Assembly (NCBI GenBank): GCA_905331475.1
Contig: CAJNYU010002160.1
Location: 1 to 64,000, forward strand
Reading direction: 5' to 3'
Length of the DNA stretch: 64,000 nucleotides
DNA from: Rotaria socialis
Lineage: Eukaryota; Rotifera; Eurotatoria; Philodinida; Philodinidae
Both the position numbers and the translations under genes were made by a program. A model generated the notes under the pieces. It saw only the letters and a list, made by a program, of their open reading frames with translations, did not search any database and was not told the DNA's origin. The number at the start of each line of letters is the position of its first letter. The first letter of the stretch is position 1. Of the stretch, positions 59,579 to 64,000 are shown piece by piece.

Positions 59579-60290
59579 ATGTGTTTTGAGCACCGAAAAA
59601 AAAGTGAAATGAGCACCAAATTGATTATATGTGTTTTGAGCACCAAAAAAGAGTGAAATGAGCACCAACTGAACTGAGCAGTACAAAATATATCAATTAA
59701 GCTTTAAACGAATTAAAATTGTAGTTAATAGGTATTTTTCTATTAAATTATGATTAGCTCTACTTATATTGATTAATCCAATGACATTCATAAATAATCT
59801 AATTAATTGTAATAATGATTTGTATATAGAAGAAGTGTAAAAGAAATAAAAGTTATCTATAGAAAAAAATATTTCAAGTAAAGAATATCAAATTTTTAAA
59901 ATCGTCAAAACACTAGACGACGCTTATATTGGGGCGTGGGTGTGAGGGTGTGGGTCTGGGTGTTCTGCTTGAACTTCAGTTCCACGCAGACTCACACTCA
60001 CACCCTCAATTGAATTAACTATGCTGCTCAATAAATACGAAGTTAACGGTAAAACTCACTTGCAATTGTTGGGTAAACGATGTGGCAACGGTAGATCGAA
60101 AAGAGTTCGAACTAATTTGTTATCATAAACTTTTTTTTGTAATAATCATCTTTCCATAATATTTATTTATTTATTACTATTTTGGTGTTGTTCATATTGT
60201 TTTGTCAGATGACATTATTTATTTTCTTATTCCACATAGATAAATTTGGTGCTCATTTCACCTTTCCTTCGATGCTCAAAACGCTCCCCA
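59579..60290. repeat. GAGCACC-motif TIR element
   Basis: The left end carries two tandem copies (period 50 bp, 59581 and 59631) of GTGTTTTGAGCACC followed by an A-run and GTGAAATGAGCACC. The right end (about 60248-60284) is the inverted counterpart: GGTGCTCATTTCAC then GATGCTCAAAACGC. I infer a ~710-bp inverted-repeat element with a second hairpin inside it (59929-60009). No coding sequence or clear target duplication was seen. Confidence 0.55.
59929..60009. repeat. Telomere-like TGTGGG hairpin
   Basis: An 81-bp hairpin has a G-rich left arm (GTGGGTGTGAGGGTGTGGGT) and a C-rich right arm (CAGACTCACACTCACACCCT) around a short loop. The left arm contains imperfect TGTGGG/GGGTGTG units, resembling the TGTGGG telomeric repeat reported for bdelloid rotifers. 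It may be an interstitial telomere-like trace or just another motif-filled small element. Confidence 0.4.
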
Positions 60291-61082
60291 CCCGTTTTTT
60301 CAAGTATTTAGAGCATTATATTTTTGCCACTGAAAGTGCTCTATGAAATTCTACTACAGTCAAAATATCAGCTTTCTAGCACGATTTCTTCATGGAATAT
60401 CTATATTCATATAGTATTTGCAAAAATGATCATTTTGCTGTGCATCTCTTCGTATTGAGGAAGTTATATTTTTCGACTATTATATGAAGTTAAGGCATGT
60501 AAACACTGAGCGGCTCAAGGAAAACCGATCTGTTTTCGCTGGAATATGTCTATAATAAAAGACTAAATAAATGTACTCTCTCGTGGGTAGCGTTCTCGGC
60601 AATATTTACGTACTTTGGGAACTGAGCAGTATGTTTGTCAACAATTTACGTCAAAAGTCTTAAAACTTTTATTTCCACTACATATTTCAACATCAGAAAA
60701 CTGTAACAACTTTGATTGAAGACAAGTCCAGTGATGTTGCATGAATATTGACTTATACAACGTTATAAATGAACTTCTAACTGTGATACTCAGTAGTTTT
60801 GACATCGCCGTTTTTTATCCAAGAAAGCAAAATCGGATTCATGAATACGCCATTTCACTTTCTGATCCTGTCGACTTTCATGATATTCTCGTATCCGGGA
60901 TACGGTGGTAATCCATACGATCCCAAAATCCGCGATCCGGCTTTTCCCCCTTGATATAACCTGACTTTTGTCCCAAACAACTGTATATTTGAAATCAGCG
61001 CAAAAGACTGGGTCGATCTATATACTTTGCAAAGTCTCCTGATAACTTTTATTTTTGTCCAAAAATTCGACTGGGGTCCACC
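60291..61082. other. Non-coding, possibly repeat-derived
   Basis: Sequence of higher GC than the spacers further left. A 76-codon minus frame (60855-61085) has no recognised similarity. No gene assigned. Confidence 0.4.
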
Positions 61083-61173
61083 CAAGAGGGAAACAGCTGA
61101 TTTTTTTGATTAAAATCAAAGATGAAAATCAGAAAAATCAAAAAAAAATCTGATTTTAGCTGTTTCACCCTTG
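61083..61173. mobile_element. 91-bp MITE filled with TGATTTT/AAAATCA
   Basis: Ends CAAGAGGGAAACAGCT (left) and CAAGGGTGAAACAGCT (complement of right) match except at positions 5 and 7. The interior is almost entirely TGATTTT and AAAATCA words in both orientations. No 8-bp target duplication could be seen in the flanks. The terminus resembles that of the 42972 element (TAAGGGTGA). Confidence 0.6.
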
Positions 61174-61540
61174 CATAAAACCATAAGTCAAAAACAAAAC
61201 AAAGAAAAGAAATCATCTAATAGTTAATCCAACACGATGAGGGTCTGAATGTAGCGTGAACCTAAGTGAATGGCTTTTGGTTCTAACTGCTTAACATCCG
61301 CAACTACACTAGATGATCATTCTGCTATGATTTAGTATCAGGTGATATTTTGTTTATTTATTTTTCACTTATGGTTTTATATGTAATTGTAACATTTTTT
61401 TTACATTGGTCAACATCGCTATTAGGCTTGTCCATTCAAGTACTGAATGTTTTTGATAAAGATCTCCAAAGATTATTTGAACAGTAATACTTTTCAATCA
61501 TTACTCTCTTCCAACCAAACACTTTAATTATTGTTGTAAA

Positions 61541-63063
61541 CAGTGTTTCTAACAGCGGGTGTCCGCCTTTGTGACAAAGTGTCCAAGACCCTTGCGATTT
61601 TCGATTGACACTATTTTACACTTTGCTCATCAAGACAAAGTGTCAATTTGACACTTATTGAAAATTGTTTACACTTTTCTTTTCATTGTATGTAAACTTC
61701 GAACTGTTTCAGTTTTTTGTTTAGTTCAGATATACTTCATCCTGACATCTTCAAACTAAATGTATAATTCGTTAACGCATATCTGAATTTATCATTGATA
61801 AATTATCAATTGTTGTTATTGTTCTTGTCGTATTATCTTTGCTATGGTTTTTCGACAATGTATGCGCATTACCTTCTCGTAATCATTGATTTTAAAAAAT
61901 AGAATTCACAAGTAAAATATTATGTTTTTTATCTGTCGTAAAACTTGTTATCACTCTTTTTTTTTGATAAGATGAACAAAAAACAAAACGAATAGAATTA
62001 ATTCAGTTTTGGAATAAAAGTCGAAAATCATAAACGAACGTTTTATTATCACATGAGAATCAACAACAAATTTATTCTGTATCATCGTGTACATCGGAAC
62101 CTATCCCATCATGTATACTTGATGAACCAGAGAATGATATTGTAATTATTTCAAGCGAATCTTCATTTTTACCATCAAATATTCCTGATAATCAACACGT
62201 GTCTTCTTCGATTGAACATGAAAATTCTAATAAATCACAGTTAAACAAAAAATGAAGTCCTATAATTCGTCGTAATTATCTTCCTGCTTGGGAAAACAAC
62301 CCGATACTATGTAGCTATAGAACTTATGTATTCGACCAATTGGGCGAACGACGTGAAAAACTTTCATCGGGGCTGTATTTCAAGGACAATGGAATGCGGT
62401 GTCTTCTATCTGAAAAACACGGTAAGAGAAGAAATACAAACGGTAAGTTAAATATTTCATAGCAGTTTTTGGTTTGTTTATAGGCAAAGAACATATCTGG
62501 TGTACCTCTATCAACTGATCTTATGTGGGTTTTCAATGATCATAAGGACATACATAGTGATGAAGAAAATGAAAGTGAAGGTGTGAGTGGTTGGTTGAGT
62601 AAATATAAAATTGTTTTTTTTTGTTATTGAATAGTAAAAAAGTGTTTTTGTGTGATTGTCGTTTCACTTTTCTATCTAACATATGTATAAAATAGTGAAT
62701 TTAATTGATTTGTTTATCAAGGATGGCTCGATACCATTCTTTGTATGTATTTAATCCAAACATTATATTAATAAAACATGAAATATTTCTTGTTTTTGGG
62801 TACTCAAAAAGTGAGTACACTCCAGAATCGGTCAGTGTGGCCGGCCGGCCGTCAGCCCATCCGTGTACACGATAACTCTTCACAATTACATCCGATTGAG
62901 CTGAAATTTTGTACACAGAATTGTCTTATCAATATCTCGGTCGAGTTCGAAGATGAGAAGGATCCGTCAATAAATGGCTGAGTTATCGAAAAAATTGTCA
63001 ATTTTGACCAGACCATCCTTGAGCGGGGGGGGGGGGACCGGGGTTTTTNACCATCGCACCCCC

Positions 63064-63098
<35 letters not shown>

Positions 63099-63347
63099 CC
63101 CCCCGCCCCACAGGGATTTTTCTCCCAGAATTATTCAAAACATGTATAAATCGACTCAATTTTTGCAGTACACATATCAATCGGATGCGAATCCGATGTT
63201 TCCGCATTTTTTGAATCTAATTTTGGCAATCGACATCTTGGACACTTTGTGATACTTTGTTTAAAAAACAAAGTATCATTTTGCACTTTGACGGCAGAAG
63301 TAAAATGTCATTTGACTTTTTATTTTAGATTTCTATTAGAAACACTG
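61541..63347. mobile_element. hAT transposon relic, 1.8 kb
   Basis: The left end CAGTGTTTCTAACAG is matched by the complement of the right end CAGTGTTTCTAATAG. Flanking octamers GTTGTAAA and ATTGCAAA differ by two transitions, so this is a worn 8-bp target duplication. Subterminal ACAAAGTGTC/GACACTTTGT motifs recur near both ends, as is usual for transposase-binding repeats in hAT elements. A plus-strand segment (about 62060-62440) reads like the N-terminal part of a hAT transposase (YLPAWENNPILC, GLYFKDNGMRCLL) but is interrupted by at least one stop and lacks the catalytic core. A second repeat (about 62800-63000, with GGCCGGCCGGCC) and a G/C homopolymer block lie inside it. Non-autonomous, old. 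Confidence 0.7.
63024..63112. repeat. Poly-G/poly-C block around an undetermined base
   Basis: A run of about twelve G is followed by an N at 63049 and then about forty C with a few interruptions. Such a structure next to an N is more likely an assembly or sequencing artefact than genuine sequence. The Pro-rich and Gly-rich open frames across it are meaningless. Confidence 0.8.
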
Positions 63348-63360
63348 ATTGCAAAACAAA

Positions 63361-63517
63361 AAGGCAGAAAATTTGATTCCGATAAGTGACAATCAACAAC
63401 AGCAAATTGAGTTTCATGGTCTATTAGCAGTTGTAGATATACAAGAAACTACTTCAAATCAAGCTATACATGAAAATAGTGCAGATTCAAACATCTTAAC
63501 ACCAAGAAGCAATTCCC
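63361..63517 (+). other. Coding-like fragment between two repeats
   Basis: An open frame with protein-like composition (LIPISDNQQQQIEFHGLLAV, then TPRSNSQ) lies between the hAT relic and the next repeat. It has no ATG and no recognised family. It could be an exon into which the hAT element inserted, or part of another element. Weak support. Confidence 0.25.
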
Positions 63518-63780
63518 AGGTGAATCAATCCGATACCGAATCCCATCGGATTCTATGGAGTCCTACCATCCGACGATATCCCATTGGATTCCTGGCTGAG
63601 GAATCAATGCCGAACCCGACAGTCGTATTTCCAATGATATCCGATTGTCGGAACCAATGAAATTCGAAGCATTCCGGTTCCGATTGACGATTACTGTCGG
63701 ATTTTATTAGTTTCCGATATTAGGATCCGATATCGATTCCGGAACCAGGAATCCGACGATAATCCGATAGTTCCCAGGTG
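63518..63780. repeat. Element filled with TCCGAT/ATCGGA
   Basis: About 260 bp contain more than ten variants of ATCCGAT, ATTCCGA and ATCGGAT in both orientations. The near-palindromic TTCCCAGGTGAA occurs at both edges as a direct repeat. The exact ends and family are uncertain, but the private-motif structure is like the other small elements in this window. Confidence 0.5.
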
Positions 63781-63788
63781 AAAGAAAA

Positions 63789-64000
63789 TGGCCCGTAAAC
63801 GGTATAAAAACGATGTTAAACGTTAAAAAACGGCGCCGTTTTCCGTCAGCTCGGAAAACGAAGAGAATAGTGTTAAAAGCGTGACCGTTTTCTAGCAAAA
63901 AAAAACGGCCCGTAAAACGAGCTGACGGATTACGGCGAAATAGGGTGAAAATTAATGCCGTTTTATGTCGTTTTATAGCTGTTTCAGGCCGTTTCCGATG
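63789..64000. repeat. AACGG/CCGTT-filled element, cut by window end
   Basis: From TGGCCCGTAAACGG onward the sequence is dominated by AAAACGG/CCGTTTT words in both orientations (about ten copies in 210 bp). Its right end lies outside the window, so TIRs and target duplication cannot be judged. Confidence 0.5.

Noticed and set aside
62974-63252. Proline-rich and glycine-rich frames.
   Set aside because: They read through a G/C homopolymer block beside an N, which is probably an assembly artefact.
1-64000. tRNA, rRNA, CRISPR and operon-type bacterial features.
   Set aside because: No tRNA A/B-box pair, rRNA stretch or direct-repeat/spacer array was seen; gene structure is eukaryotic throughout.

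Overview
The window looks like nuclear DNA of a small, AT-rich invertebrate. The base composition is strongly A+T biased, genes are broken by many short GT-AG introns (mostly 50-75 nt), and the recognisable proteins are ordinary animal proteins (exportin-2/CSE1L, PPM1D phosphatase, LEPROT, MRPS21, TMX2, a DNAJA-type HSP40, a ZNF503/ZNF703-type zinc finger). My best guess is a bdelloid rotifer (Rotaria/Adineta type); this is inference from intron size, composition, gene compactness and the repeat style, and no single marker in the window proves it.

Layout. 1-6.5 kb: mostly non-coding, with one small secreted cysteine-rich gene (2.0-2.6 kb) and a 635-bp fold-back palindrome. 6.5-7.3 kb: TMX2-like ER thioredoxin. 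9.8-11.2 kb: DNAJA co-chaperone. 11.6-16.7 kb: a ten-exon transferrin-receptor/PSMA-like type II membrane protein whose metal site is gone. 17.2-17.6 kb: a TIR element. 18.3-21.5 kb: eleven-exon coiled-coil protein of unknown function. 21.5-31.2 kb: almost no recognisable coding sequence. 31.2-31.8 kb: four-helix membrane protein. 33.2-34.4 kb: LEPROT and MRPS21 in tandem. 36.1-39.2 kb: PPM1D. 40.5-41.4 kb: long-TIR element with coding-like cargo. 44.0-49.5 kb: CSE1L (18 exons) followed 148 bp later by a neuronal-calcium-sensor-like EF-hand gene (49.7-52.2 kb) that carries an intron-less duplicate of its exon 1/2 junction next to an N. 56.0-57.0 kb: NET-family zinc finger with a large non-coding upstream region. 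59.5-64 kb: a repeat cluster including a 1.8-kb hAT relic.

The gene models were built by hand: nearly all exon joins were checked for GT-AG ends and for reading phase. The one exception, in PPM1D, is flagged. The genes are housekeeping or signalling genes from unrelated pathways; nothing suggests a functional cluster beyond close co-oriented spacing of LEPROT/MRPS21 and CSE1L/NCS-like.

The most unusual content is a set of small terminal-inverted-repeat elements, each filled with its own private short motif in both orientations (GCCGC, CACTGA, AAAGTT, TGATTTT, GGTAC, TCCGAT, AACGG and others). Three share nearly the same terminal decamer (about TAGRGRTGKC), and two have perfect 8-bp target-site duplications, which places them with hAT-type transposons.
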